A DNA stretch of 64,000 nt from Methylocapsa sp. D3K7 (GCF_029855125.1 NZ_CP123229.1:1116001-1180000); one strand, 5' to 3'. Positions 8,861 through 16,754 are shown, counted from the stretch's first letter. The notes: a model not told the origin generated them from the letters alone. Program-made: numbers and translations.

Positions 8861-9556
8861 ATGCAAGACGAATCATTTCTCGGCGATACCTTGCACCAGA
8901 ATTCGGCTTCAGCCGGAGGTCCCATGGTTCTTGATAGTACACATATCAAAAAATCATATGCTCGCTGGGCGCCTATTTACGATCTCGTCTTTACATTCGT
9001 ATTGAGACCCGGACGCAAAGCCATCACCACGGCTGCCAACCGACGCGGCGGAAGAATTCTCGACGTCGGGGTAGGAACCGGCCTTGAATTACCAATGTTC
9101 GACTCCCAAACTCAATTGATCGGCGTTGATCTTTCTGAGCCCATGCTACTGCGTGCGCAGCAGCGTGTGAATGCCAAGGCTTTAGGTAATGTCGAAGGCC
9201 TAGTCGCCATGGACGCGGCGCGCCTCGGGTTCCCAGACGCCCATTTCGATGTCGTGGTTGCCCCCTATGTCTTGACGGTCGTGCCCGAGCCGCATGCCAG
9301 CCTCGATGAATTTGTGCGAGTCGTGAAACCAGGTGGCGAGATTATCCTCGTCAATCATGTCGGTAGCGGCAAAGGCCCGATATCCTGGATCGAATCCACT
9401 CTTGCCAAATGCAGCGCTGAACTCGGCTGGCGGCCGGAATTCCCCTGGTCGGTTTTGGGTGACTGGATCGATTCCACCCCTTCCGTCCGCCTCGTGGAAC
9501 GACGCAAACTGCCGCCGTTTGGGCTGTTTACACTTGCGCGGATCGAAAAGCTTTGA
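8861..9556 (+). CDS. pmtA: phosphatidylethanolamine N-methyltransferase (PmtA-type SAM methyltransferase)
   Basis: A 231-residue class I methyltransferase. The SAM-binding glycine motif is ILDVGVGTGLELP, with acidic GVDLSEPML at the end of strand 2 and the later motifs AMDAARLGFPDAHFDVVVAPYV and VVKPGGEIILVNH. The N-terminal YARWAPIYDLVF is characteristic of Rhodobacter-type PmtA, which methylates phosphatidylethanolamine stepwise to phosphatidylcholine at the inner membrane. I chose ATG 8861, preceded by a GGAGG-like site. The stop TGA is one base before the ATG of the dead pyruvyl transferase gene, so the two were once adjacent genes in one transcript. The IS701 element ends about 80 bp upstream. 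Confidence 0.82.
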   Translation: MQDESFLGDTLHQNSASAGGPMVLDSTHIKKSYARWAPIYDLVFTFVLRPGRKAITTAANRRGGRILDVGVGTGLELPMFDSQTQLIGVDLSEPMLLRAQQRVNAKALGNVEGLVAMDAARLGFPDAHFDVVVAPYVLTVVPEPHASLDEFVRVVKPGGEIILVNHVGSGKGPISWIESTLAKCSAELGWRPEFPWSVLGDWIDSTPSVRLVERRKLPPFGLFTLARIEKL

Positions 9557-9557
9557 A

Positions 9558-10573
9558 ATGGAGCTTTTTTACCACAAAGATCCTTCACGGTTATTTTGAG
9601 ACGATCTAAACGCACTGCTCTGGCCCAAAATCCTCTCCCCCAAGGTGCTGGAGGCTGATGATCTAGTCCTGGTCGGGATTGGCAGCAGCCTCAATGAAAG
9701 GCGGTTGAAGCCGCTTTATAGTTCCGGCAAGTGCGTGGTTATATTTGGCACCGTCGCCGGCTATTGCGTCGTTCCCCGAAAGATCGACGGCTTGTATATT
9801 AAGGCGGTCAGGGGTCCGCTCACCGCGGCTGCGATTGGCCTCTGCCCCGAGCCGCGATTACCGATGGTGCAGCGCTGCTCGCTGGGGCTCCAGAACTACA
9901 CCCGGAGCGGCAAGAGACGGACGAGATTTTGTTCATCCCACATCATGGTTCATTGAGGCCTGGCCGCTGGGAGCTCGCCTCCAATGCGGCGGGGATGCAA
10001 TTCGGCGACCCACGCTCACCGGTACCCAAAATCCTCAGCCAGATCGCGCGAGCAAAGCTGGTCGTGACCGAGGCGATGCACGGCGCGATCTTGGCCGATA
10101 CGCTCCGGGTGCCATGGATACCAGTACCACACCACCGGTCATTATTGTATTCAAATGGCGCGACTGGACTATGTCCCTTGGGCTTGATTATGGGCCTATT
10201 TTGCTGGGCACGAGCACACGCAGCGAGCGCTTCCGCTATGAACGCATAGCCCGCGAACTCAGGGCCGATGGCCTGCGTCCACCCGCCGATATCGCTCCCA
10301 ACGCGACAGTCCGATGAGCTGATGGAGGATTTCCGTGCACGCTGCCGAGTGGAAGACGTGGGTCGGCTGCCGCCTGAGCCTCCCTCCTATCCGCCAGTCC
10401 GAGCAGCGGCGAAGCGGTTTCAGTCGCTCCTCGACGGCCCAATCATTGTCAGCGCCGCGCGCGATCTTGTCGTCGCATCGAAATCCCGGCTTTTCCTAAG
10501 CAACGACGGACTATTCCGAAACAGGCTTGAACGGCTGCAATCGGCTGTCGCCAGCCTCGATGAACTGGTGTGA
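9558..10573 (+). pseudogene. polysaccharide pyruvyl transferase (ExoV-like), inactivated
   Basis: A plus-strand gene broken several times. It starts MELFYHKDPSRLF at ATG 9558 and meets TGA at 9597, where the family has Gly in NFGDDLN. It then continues in frame as DDLNALLWPKILSP and LVGIGSSLNE through YIKAVRGPLTAA. A shift near 9855 leads into AITDGAALLAG, FIPHHGSLRPG and LVVTEAMHGAILADTLRVPW. A second shift near 10130 gives FKWRDWTMSLGLDYGP, and a third near 10310 gives the C-terminal AARDLVVASKSRLFLS. The family transfers pyruvate ketals onto exopolysaccharide sugars. The order of motifs is intact, so this is decay in place, not rearrangement. The sugar transferase at 18266 may belong to the same lost pathway. 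Confidence 0.8.
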
Positions 10574-10599
10574 TGGACAGGGGATCTCCATTGACGGGA

Positions 10600-11055
10600 T
10601 TGTCCTAGTGGAGCGTAAATGGGGTAAAAGCGTCACTCGCCAACCAGCGCTATGAGGGCGCCTATCTGTTCGGGGCGATCTGCCCGGCGGCGTGGAACCG
10701 GCGCCACGCTCGCAATGCCCTATGCCGACACAGGGGCGATGCAGCTCCCCTCGACGAAATCTCCCGCAGCGGCACCAAAAGCGCGAACGCTGTTCCCGCT
10801 GCTTGACCGCGCCCACTGGCATACGACGGGCGCGCTTAACGTCCCCAGGAACATGACCCTTTCTGCACTCGCGCTCCCCGGGGCTGAACCCCGTCGAGAA
10901 TATGGCAGTTCATGCGCGCCAACAGGCTCTCAAACCGCCTCTTCGACACCTATGACGCCATCATTGACGCCGCCCGCGAGGTTTGGCGAAACGTAATCGC
11001 CCAGCCAAAAACCATCACCTCAATCTGCGGGCGGGACCGGGCCCATATCTGTTAA
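10600..11055 (+). pseudogene. IS630-family transposase remnant
   Basis: Translated in shifting plus-strand frames, this stretch gives RYEGAYLFGAICPA, then a piece resembling LPSRCPELNPVENIWQ, then WQFMRANRLSNRLFDTYDAIIDAARE and RNVIAQPKTITSI. These are in the order of an IS630-type DDE transposase C-terminal half, with internal stops and frameshifts. No terminal inverted repeats were identified. It sits directly after the dead ExoV-like gene, so an IS630 insertion may have contributed to that gene's loss. Confidence 0.7.
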
Positions 11056-11153
11056 TTATAATGACCGTTGGTATAAGCTGAAAATTACTATTTCGTAGGT
11101 ACAAATTAAATTTTTTAACGAAATTACTTGAGTTAATTCAAACATAGCAACCA

Positions 11154-11183
11154 CATAATTTGGTAGTGTCTCAGTTTGAAATT
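11154..11183 (+). repeat. left end of transposon: target duplication and terminal inverted repeat
   Basis: CATAATTT at 11154-11161 is the left copy of the 8-bp target duplication. GGTAGTGTCTCAGTTTGA and four further bases (11162-11183) form the left terminal repeat, identical over 22 bases to the complement of 15133-15154. This fits the GG-starting tips and 8-9 bp duplications of IS1-family elements. Confidence 0.93.
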
Positions 11184-11256
11184 CTGCCCCATTGATGATT
11201 CTCTCGCCGTCTCCATCTGCTTCCTATATGCTTGCCGACAAGCAATGGAGCGCTGA

Positions 11257-11421
11257 ATGGAAGCCGATCCAATGGAGGAAGGGAAGCTGGCCGCTGCGGA
11301 CGGCAAACCGTTATCAGATAACCCATATCCAGCAGGCTCTGATGCTCATGAACAATGGGCAAAAGGCTGGTACTACTTCCATTCTATCGTTGAAGACAGG
11401 GAACCGCTGGACGATGCCTAG
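11257..11421 (+). CDS. small Rmf/CrpP-like protein, transposon passenger
   Basis: A 54-residue open frame, ATG 11257 to TAG 11421. Its sequence contains EEGKLAAADGKPLSDNPYP, then GSDAHEQWAKGWYY. The pattern G-x-x-A...G....NPYP.GS..H..W..GW is that of ribosome modulation factor-like (Rmf/CrpP) small proteins common in Rhizobiales and their phages. Rmf proper dimerises 70S ribosomes, but the function of these phage- and transposon-borne versions is not established. It overlaps the next gene by 8 nt, implying coupled translation. The first gene inside the left transposon end, it is too short for routine ORF calling but has a convincing domain pattern. Confidence 0.72.
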   Translation: MEADPMEEGKLAAADGKPLSDNPYPAGSDAHEQWAKGWYYFHSIVEDREPLDDA

Positions 11422-11644
11422 AGGCCCCAAAGGCGAAAAGCGCCCCGCCGACGTTATCGGCAATGCTGTCCATGTCATGCGTATTGCCACTGGCGAGATT
11501 GAAGACACCATCCCTGACGATGGTAAAGACCCTGCCGCGAAAGCGCTTGGCAAAAAGGGCGGCGCGGCGAGAGCCAAAAGCATGACGCCGGAGCGGCGGG
11601 CTGAGATAGCGAAGAAAGCGGCTGCTAAGCGATGGGAGCGCTAA
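11414..11644 (+). CDS. small basic protein, possible nucleic-acid binding, transposon passenger
   Basis: A 76-residue Lys/Arg-rich protein that starts MPRGPKGEKRPADVIGNAV, with ATGE near residue 27. It ends in the AT-hook-like or histone-tail-like run KALGKKGGAARAKSMTPERR followed by AEIAKKAAAKRW. Proteins with this GKKGG..RA..MTPE.R..IA.KAA..RW tail are widespread in Rhizobiales and are often labelled RNA-binding, without experimental basis that I know of. I chose ATG 11414 because the family starts at MPRGPKGEKRPADVIGNAV. It overlaps the Rmf-like gene by 8 nt, and its stop overlaps the stop of the convergent ATPase gene by 4 nt. Confidence 0.8.
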   Translation: MPRGPKGEKRPADVIGNAVHVMRIATGEIEDTIPDDGKDPAAKALGKKGGAARAKSMTPERRAEIAKKAAAKRWER

Positions 11645-13131
11645 GCCAGCGCATCACCGACACTATCGGCGATGTATTGGACATCGCGAACTAATGTGAC
11701 CTCTGCCCATTCGCAGCACATGGCTTGCCAGAGAACATCCCCGCCGCACATCAATTGATTCGCTGCTGATCGTATCCATTCATGATGATCGGCCAGTGTC
11801 ATAGCGCGCTCACAGGCATCCGAAACCAAAGCAATGTCTCGACCAATTCTCGTCCAAAGATGACGCCATTTTTCGCGCTGTAATTTTTCAAAGACGACCC
11901 TTTCTGGGGCATCTCCTCCAGGTAAGAGCAGACAACCAACCGCCGCACCCTGATCGCCATCTAGAAAAACTCGCGTTGGCCGAGGAAACCTATTTGCTTG
12001 AACCATCTGACCAAGTGCTACACCAAGATTAGCAGCTCCATATGGAATAATTGAGCATCGAACAAATAGCTCGCGAGCGTGCCTGCTAAGTATTTCACTT
12101 AAAAAGACAGCTGCGCGACCGTCCTCAACATAAAGTTCACATTCTGGATGCTGTTCATCATCCATTTTCGTCATTGCAAACTGAGGGCTAACTCCATTAA
12201 CAATTTCCTTTGTTCTACCCGTTTCCAGAATGTAGATCCGTGCTGAAAGTGGCAATTCTTCTAGGATATAAGGTGAATGCGTACTGACAATTATTTGGCA
12301 TTCACGGTCGCGCGCGGCAACCGCTAAGTCTCGTATAAGTCTGCGTTGTGCCCTCGGGTGCAGAGACGATTCAATTTCATCGATTAGGATCAGTCCATAT
12401 TGAGGAAGCGGAGTCCCAAGCAATTCCGCAACTGTAGTTTCGCCTGAGCCTTGGTGGAAACCGGAATATGGCTGATTGGCTTTTGAAAGTACCGGTATTT
12501 CCCGACTTGCATCGATCGTTGATATTGCCATCCTAGCGTTATCGTAATCTCGTCCCATGATCTGTGAGAGGCGCGAGACTTGATCATCGGTGAATGGCGT
12601 TGCTGATTGCTCAAGATGTTTGTTTTTGGCGATTCTGGCGTACCCAACGCGCGTGCTTACAGGCTGGAGCCGACTAAGATCAATATAGGCTACCCTTCGC
12701 TCCGGGCGCTCTGGTTGACCGAGCCAGCGAGTAGTTGGTTTACGAACCGATGACACATTGTGCTCAACGCCCTGTTTGTAACCGAAGGTCAGCCGGACAT
12801 CCGAAAGATTATCCCAGGCTGTCTCAGGGAAAAACTCAGATGGGAACCAAGTAACGCCCCCTTGCTCCTGATTCTGGTATACGCATGCCGCTGATTGCAA
12901 CACGGTGCTTTTCCCTGATCCATTTTCTCCGACAATGGCAACGATTGGAAAGTCAAACGTGATCCGCTGATCAGACCAGCCTCGTATGCGTTGGATTTGC
13001 AGCCATTCTAGCCATTTCGGCCACCCGTTTCCTGTTTGCCATTTTGTTTCCAAACGGCGCATTTCATTGCTTAAAGCCATCTCTGCCTCCGGCGATCCCG
13101 TCGCGATAGCGGAGACTCGCGCTTCGCCCAT
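11641..13131 (-). CDS. AAA ATPase with OLD-like TOPRIM region, transposon passenger
   Basis: A 496-residue ABC/AAA-type ATPase. Walker A is VGENGSGKST at about 67-76. A signature-like HQGSGETTVAELL is followed by Walker B LILIDEIESSLHPRAQRRL (about 250-270) and the H-loop IIVSTHSPYILEELP. The C-terminal third begins CELYVEDGRAAVFLSEIL and contains RVFLDGDQGAA, matching the Glu and DxD acidic clusters of a TOPRIM nuclease as in OLD (overcoming lysogenization defect) proteins. OLD-family and related ATPases act in phage exclusion, but this one has no assigned role and is shorter than classical OLD. It lies inside an intact transposon and overlaps the convergent 11414 gene by 4 nt. I infer a candidate defence or competition function. 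Confidence 0.8.
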   Translation of the reverse strand: MGEARVSAIATGSPEAEMALSNEMRRLETKWQTGNGWPKWLEWLQIQRIRGWSDQRITFDFPIVAIVGENGSGKSTVLQSAACVYQNQEQGGVTWFPSEFFPETAWDNLSDVRLTFGYKQGVEHNVSSVRKPTTRWLGQPERPERRVAYIDLSRLQPVSTRVGYARIAKNKHLEQSATPFTDDQVSRLSQIMGRDYDNARMAISTIDASREIPVLSKANQPYSGFHQGSGETTVAELLGTPLPQYGLILIDEIESSLHPRAQRRLIRDLAVAARDRECQIIVSTHSPYILEELPLSARIYILETGRTKEIVNGVSPQFAMTKMDDEQHPECELYVEDGRAAVFLSEILSRHARELFVRCSIIPYGAANLGVALGQMVQANRFPRPTRVFLDGDQGAAVGCLLLPGGDAPERVVFEKLQREKWRHLWTRIGRDIALVSDACERAMTLADHHEWIRSAANQLMCGGDVLWQAMCCEWAEVTLVRDVQYIADSVGDALA

Positions 13132-13299
13132 CTTAGAGCGATAGACAAAGCCAATTAATTTGTCTATAAGAAAATTAAATGCTGTTTTGCCTCGTCCAGG
13201 CGCCGTGCGAGAGCGACATTTTCCTCGCTATAGGAGACTATCTGCGCAAACAGAAATTATTTACTTGACGGTAAGTATAAAAGTTCATATACAGGAGCT

Positions 13300-14175
13300 A
13301 TGAACAAGCTCCCTGTTGCCACGCGCGCCAAAATGCTTTCGATGTTCTGCGAAGGCACCTCGATGCGTTCTGTCTCGCGCCTCACGGATACGAGCATCAA
13401 CACAGTTTCGAAGCTCTTGGAGGATGCCGGGCGCTTTTGTGCTGGCTTCCACGATGAGAAAGTTCGCGGCGTGAAAGCAAAGCGTGTGCAGGTGGACGAA
13501 ATCTGGTCATTCACCGCTGCCAAACAAAAGAACGTAGCCGCGATGAAAAATCCGGTCGATGGCGCCGGCGATACTTGGACTTGGACGGCAATCGAAGCCG
13601 ACACAAAGTTGCTGATTTCGCATTTCGTTGGCGGGCGTGATGGCGAATGCGCCAAGTGGTTTATCGAGGATATGGCCTCGCGGATCGCGAACCGTATCCA
13701 ACTGACTTCAGACGGCCACAGAGCCTATTTGGAGGCCGTTGAAGGCGCGTTCGGCGCAGATGTTGATTATGCCATGCTGAACAAGATTTATGGGGCGTCC
13801 CCTGAGAGCGCCAAAGGCCGCTATAGCCCAGCCGAATGCGTTGGCTGCCGGAAAGACATTATCGAAGGCGCGCCGGATATGAAGCATGTCAGCACGTCTT
13901 ATGCTGAGCGCGCAAACCTCACAATGAGAATGCACAATCGGCGGTTTACAAGGCTTACGAACGCTTTCAGCAAGAAGTTCGAGAACCATGCTCATATGGT
14001 CGCAATCTATGCTGTTTGGTACAATTGGATGCGCATTCACAAGAGCTTGCGCGTCACCCCAGCAATGGCCGCTGGCCTAAGCGAGACGGTCATGGATTGG
14101 GCGGGAATTGTCGAGGCGATGGATGCGGACGCACCGTCCAAGAAACGCGGTACCTATAAGAAGGGTGAGGCATAG
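13300..14175 (+). CDS. IS1-type DDE transposase
   Basis: A 291-residue transposase of the long IS1-like group. The N-terminal HTH reads MLSMFCEGTSMRSVSRLTD and TSINTVSKLLEDAG. The catalytic region has RVQVDEIWSF, AIEADTKLLISHFVG, LTSDGHRAYLEAVEGAF and the IS1 signature STSYAERANLTMRMHNRRF followed by TRLTNAFSKK. The acidic residues are in VDEIW, TSDGH and the AERANL helix. It should mobilise the 4-kb unit between the 22-bp repeats. The gene looks intact and there is a plausible promoter-bearing gap of about 170 bp upstream. The longer protein, without zinc-ribbon or frameshift, distinguishes it from classical IS1 InsAB. Confidence 0.9.
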   Translation: MNKLPVATRAKMLSMFCEGTSMRSVSRLTDTSINTVSKLLEDAGRFCAGFHDEKVRGVKAKRVQVDEIWSFTAAKQKNVAAMKNPVDGAGDTWTWTAIEADTKLLISHFVGGRDGECAKWFIEDMASRIANRIQLTSDGHRAYLEAVEGAFGADVDYAMLNKIYGASPESAKGRYSPAECVGCRKDIIEGAPDMKHVSTSYAERANLTMRMHNRRFTRLTNAFSKKFENHAHMVAIYAVWYNWMRIHKSLRVTPAMAAGLSETVMDWAGIVEAMDADAPSKKRGTYKKGEA

Positions 14176-14190
14176 TGCCCACCCCGCATA

Positions 14191-14745
14191 CTACATTGGT
14201 GCCGGGCATTTTATATTTAAGGCGATGGGATTCGTCAGTCTAACTTCTTTCTGAACGGCTCTTGAAAATCTCTCTATCCGCCTCCTTTTATGTTCAGCGA
14301 ATATATCGGCCATAGCAGCGCGTATAATACCTCCCCAAAACCAATGTGAGTAACCAATTGTCATGAATGCATTCAACGAAGTATTGATATATTTTTCTTC
14401 AAACTCGGGATTTTGCTGAATAAATATACGCTCATCATCACTGTTGATGGCAGAGGTTCTTTCTCCATTAAGTAACTTCTGTCTTTTTACACTTATAGCT
14501 ATTGCAAAAAGAAATGGGAACTTTTTGTCTGCGACAGCCCCATTCCAGAATGCAAGATCGTCAATGATCGATGCCGGCAAACACCCAGTAGTTGTCAGTA
14601 AATCTCGTGCCGATGACGCATATTTCCTCGACCACTTGTCGAGATTTGCCAAGCGTTCAAGGTCACGCTTCACTGCTAACGACGCCACCCACACGGCCGC
14701 CAAAGAGACGGGAATGAGGATAGCCAACGCCAATGATATACTCAT
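14191..14745 (-). CDS. unknown membrane-anchored protein, transposon passenger
   Basis: A 184-residue protein with one clear N-terminal transmembrane segment (about 3-24, SISLALAILIPVSLAAVWVA). A soluble, mixed-charge domain follows, rich in aromatic residues around 135-150 (YSHWFWGGIIRA), and the protein ends with a basic stretch (EHKRRRIERFSRAVQKEV). I do not recognise a family. Its start overlaps the stop of the upstream 93-residue membrane gene (ATGA, 14742-14745), so the two are translationally coupled. It lies inside the IS1-type transposon, between the transposase and the right end. The AT-rich base use differs from surrounding core genes, which fits horizontal transfer. Confidence 0.7.
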   Translation of the reverse strand: MSISLALAILIPVSLAAVWVASLAVKRDLERLANLDKWSRKYASSARDLLTTTGCLPASIIDDLAFWNGAVADKKFPFLFAIAISVKRQKLLNGERTSAINSDDERIFIQQNPEFEEKYINTSLNAFMTIGYSHWFWGGIIRAAMADIFAEHKRRRIERFSRAVQKEVRLTNPIALNIKCPAPM

Positions 14746-15023
14746 TTGCCGGGTTTCCTCTCGATACGTTTGACTACCTGCTCGTGCTTGCGAGCAATTT
14801 CAAGACCAATAGCGTCAGAATCTCGTTTGATGCGATGATCCAGCTCCCGACTTTTGCGAGAATGATCATGAAAGTCTTTGATAATTCCTTTAACAATCAG
14901 CCCTAATTTATCGATTTTAATTGCGATCCCTATTGTTATTATTAGCAAAGCCGCCCCAGGCACGCCAAAAGCAGAAGCTAAGCTGGATACGGCATCGATG
15001 GTTTCTTTATCTAAGAATGACAA
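14742..15023 (-). CDS. small membrane protein with charged coiled tail, transposon passenger
   Basis: A 93-residue protein with one hydrophobic segment (about 20-36, VPGAALLIITIGIAIKI). A strongly charged, helical C-terminal half follows (DFHDHSRKSRELDHRIKR, then a KHEQVVKRIERK end). I do not recognise the family. The layout of one membrane span plus a charged tail resembles small phage or toxin-type membrane proteins, but this is only an analogy. It is the upstream gene of a coupled pair with the 184-residue protein (4-nt overlap). It starts about 110 bp inside the right transposon repeat. Confidence 0.68.
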   Translation of the reverse strand: MSFLDKETIDAVSSLASAFGVPGAALLIITIGIAIKIDKLGLIVKGIIKDFHDHSRKSRELDHRIKRDSDAIGLEIARKHEQVVKRIERKPGK

Positions 15024-15132
15024 TCCCGCGCCTCTATCACGAACGGCGCGGGAGGCTACATCGTCACTGAAATTTCAGCAATGGCCACGCATCCGTCATG
15101 CGATTGTGGCAGCGCTTTAATTGACGGCAGTC

Positions 15133-15162
15133 AATTTCAAACTGAGACACTACCCATAATTT
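15133..15162 (-). repeat. right end of transposon: terminal inverted repeat and target duplication
   Basis: 15133-15154 is the exact complement of the left 22-bp tip. CATAATTT at 15155-15162 is the right copy of the 8-bp target duplication, identical to 11154-11161. Confidence 0.93.
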
Positions 15163-15624
15163 CATGATAATATGATAATATTTTATATAGACCAAGTTAT
15201 TAAAAATTATTTGATTCATTTATCGTGGCAATCTGTCTATCTGTTAATGTACAAACAAACTCATCAATACTAATGATTATCATAATTATTAATTATATAC
15301 AGTATTTAATGGAAATAATTTCAGATAACTTGCAATTAAAGTCTTCTTGCGCCAATAGTTAAAAGAATTTACAGAATAATGTAGCGCAGTTACTTGGGGC
15401 CGCAAACGTTTGAACCTAATCAGTCTGACTCTGCACGAAAATCGATAATACCCCTTGTTTTGCCTCCCGTTAGCACATACATTGTGGAGTGTCGTGTTTT
15501 TGCCGACGGTTTGGCCTCGCATTTTTGCGTCTGCTGACGACCTCCTCCTCAAAACCCCGATACAACGTCCGGCGTCCCCATGAACGGACGCCTGTTTTTC
15601 TCTACGACTCTAAGGATAGCTTCT
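15163..15624. other. AT-rich intergenic region and cspA leader
   Basis: About 460 bases without a supported gene. The left part (15163-15400) is very AT-rich and is probably the original insertion neighbourhood of the transposon. The part before ATG 15625 should hold the cspA promoter and an untranslated leader of unknown length; cold-shock mRNAs typically have long leaders. A minus-strand open frame at 15289-15552 shows no domain and is rejected. Confidence 0.5.
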
Positions 15625-15834
15625 ATGACTACGGGAACTGTGAAGTGGTTTAACCCGGACAAAGGATACGGCTTCATACAGCCGGACGACGGTGGCAAGG
15701 ATGTTTTCGTCCACATCAGCGCCGTAGAACAATCAGGATTGCGCAATCTGCAGGAAGGTCAGAAAATCGCCTACGAAGTCATTGCCGATAAACGCACCGG
15801 CAAATCTGCAGCGGGAAATCTTCGCGCGGCCTAA
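15625..15834 (+). CDS. cspA: cold shock protein, CspA family
   Basis: A 69-residue single cold-shock domain. RNP1 is KGYGFIQPD and RNP2 is DVFVHISAV, with the conserved start TTGTVKWFNPD and the later DKRTGKSAAGNL. These proteins bind single-stranded RNA/DNA and melt mRNA structure after a temperature drop or during growth transitions. I chose ATG 15625 (after AAGGATAGC) because it gives the exact family length; the frame extends 45 bases further upstream. A rho-independent terminator at 15859 follows, so it is monocistronic. Confidence 0.96.
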   Translation: MTTGTVKWFNPDKGYGFIQPDDGGKDVFVHISAVEQSGLRNLQEGQKIAYEVIADKRTGKSAAGNLRAA

Positions 15835-15858
15835 GAGCACGACCGTACATATGCAAGG

Positions 15859-15885
15859 GCCCTGGCGTTAAGCTGGGGCTTTTTT
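15859..15885 (+). terminator. rho-independent terminator of cspA
   Basis: GCCCTGGC (15859-15866), loop GTTAA, then GCTGGGGC (15872-15879) followed by six T. The 8-bp stem includes two G-T wobble pairs. It sits 24 bases after the cspA stop. Confidence 0.85.
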
Positions 15886-16242
15886 ATGAAATGGTAGTTG
15901 GTCGAACTCCGTTGTCGACCCCCTAAGCCAAGAATTCAAGTGCTCAGTATAGATCAAGTTATGAGAATTCCCCCGGTTTTTGATCATATCCCGCTTGAGA
16001 GGCTGTTAACGGTGCGGATGGTCCCTGAAACAGTCTTTGCCTTCTCATACCAAGACATTTCGTAATAAGCCATCGCAGTAACATCGAATAGTGATGCGTG
16101 ATTCAAAGTCTCGGTTGGAGGCTTTTGATTATACGTCTATTTTTGCTGATCGAGCGCCAGATGGCGCAAAATTCTCCTTATTTTCCGTTGTCACGGCGTT
16201 CCGCGGGGCGACAACCGGCGTGTGACCGGCTTGCCTCGTTGC
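15886..16242. other. intergenic region between cspA terminator and cdd
   Basis: About 355 bases between the cspA terminator and the end of the convergent cdd gene. No gene, repeat or structured RNA was recognised here. Confidence 0.5.
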
Positions 16243-16707
16243 TCATGTCTGGCTGGCTTTCTTTATGCTGTGGCCAAAGGCTACAGGAAGAAGCGCTCCC
16301 ATAGTATAGGCAGCTCGAATGCCAACAATTCCAGCGACATATATCTTGGCGTCCGCCTCGGCGAATTCGTAAATACGCTGGCGGCAGGCCCCGCATGGTG
16401 TGACCAATGCATTGCCTTCTGCGACGATCAGTACCTCGGCAATTCGTCGTTCACCGGCAACAATCATGGCGGCAATAGCTGCGGCTTCCGCGCAAGTGCC
16501 GACAGGAAAAGCGGAATTCTCGACATTCGCGCCTGAGAAAATTACGCCCGACTGGGTACGGACAGCGGCGCCGACAGCAAACCCCGAGTAAGGAGCGTAA
16601 GCCCTCGATCGGGCTTTGACCGCCGCAGAAAAAAGTTCCCCAATTGGAACCGTATCGAAATATACCGATTCTCGACTGGGGACTCCTAAAGGAACAATCA
16701 TGAACAT
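16243..16707 (-). CDS. cdd: cytidine deaminase
   Basis: A homotetramer-type zinc cytidine deaminase that converts cytidine and deoxycytidine to the uridines in pyrimidine salvage. The product shows RAYAPYSGFAVGAAV, the substrate and zinc motifs SGANVENSAFPVGTCAEAAAI (with Cys-Ala-Glu), and PCGACRQRIYEF, which supplies the other two zinc cysteines. The frame can extend to GTG 16746, but the conserved domain begins later. I placed the start at ATG 16707 (ATG 16701 is also possible), giving about 154 residues. The carbonic anhydrase gene lies just upstream on the same strand, so the two may share a transcript. Confidence 0.92.
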   Translation of the reverse strand: MFMIVPLGVPSRESVYFDTVPIGELFSAAVKARSRAYAPYSGFAVGAAVRTQSGVIFSGANVENSAFPVGTCAEAAAIAAMIVAGERRIAEVLIVAEGNALVTPCGACRQRIYEFAEADAKIYVAGIVGIRAAYTMGALLPVAFGHSIKKASQT

Positions 16708-16754
16708 CAATTTTGTCCCATTCTCCAGCGCGCCCCAAGCCGCCACACTTGAAG

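Larger units (their letters stand above)
11162..15154. mobile_element. IS1-type transposon with passenger genes (3993 bp)
   Basis: The unit is bounded by 22-bp perfect inverted repeats (11162-11183 and 15133-15154, starting GGTAGTGTCTCAG). The 8-bp direct repeat CATAATTT flanks it at 11154-11161 and 15155-15162, which is a clean transposition footprint. Inside are an IS1-type transposase (13300-14175), an Rmf-like small protein and a basic protein on the plus strand, and an OLD-like AAA ATPase and two coupled membrane proteins on the minus strand. IS1 family members are usually under 1 kb with no passengers, so the size and cargo are unusual. The intact repeats, duplication and open frames suggest recent arrival. 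Confidence 0.92.

Noticed and set aside
15289..15552. 87-codon minus-strand frame beside the transposon
   Set aside because: AT-rich composition and no domain; no ribosome-binding site near its start.
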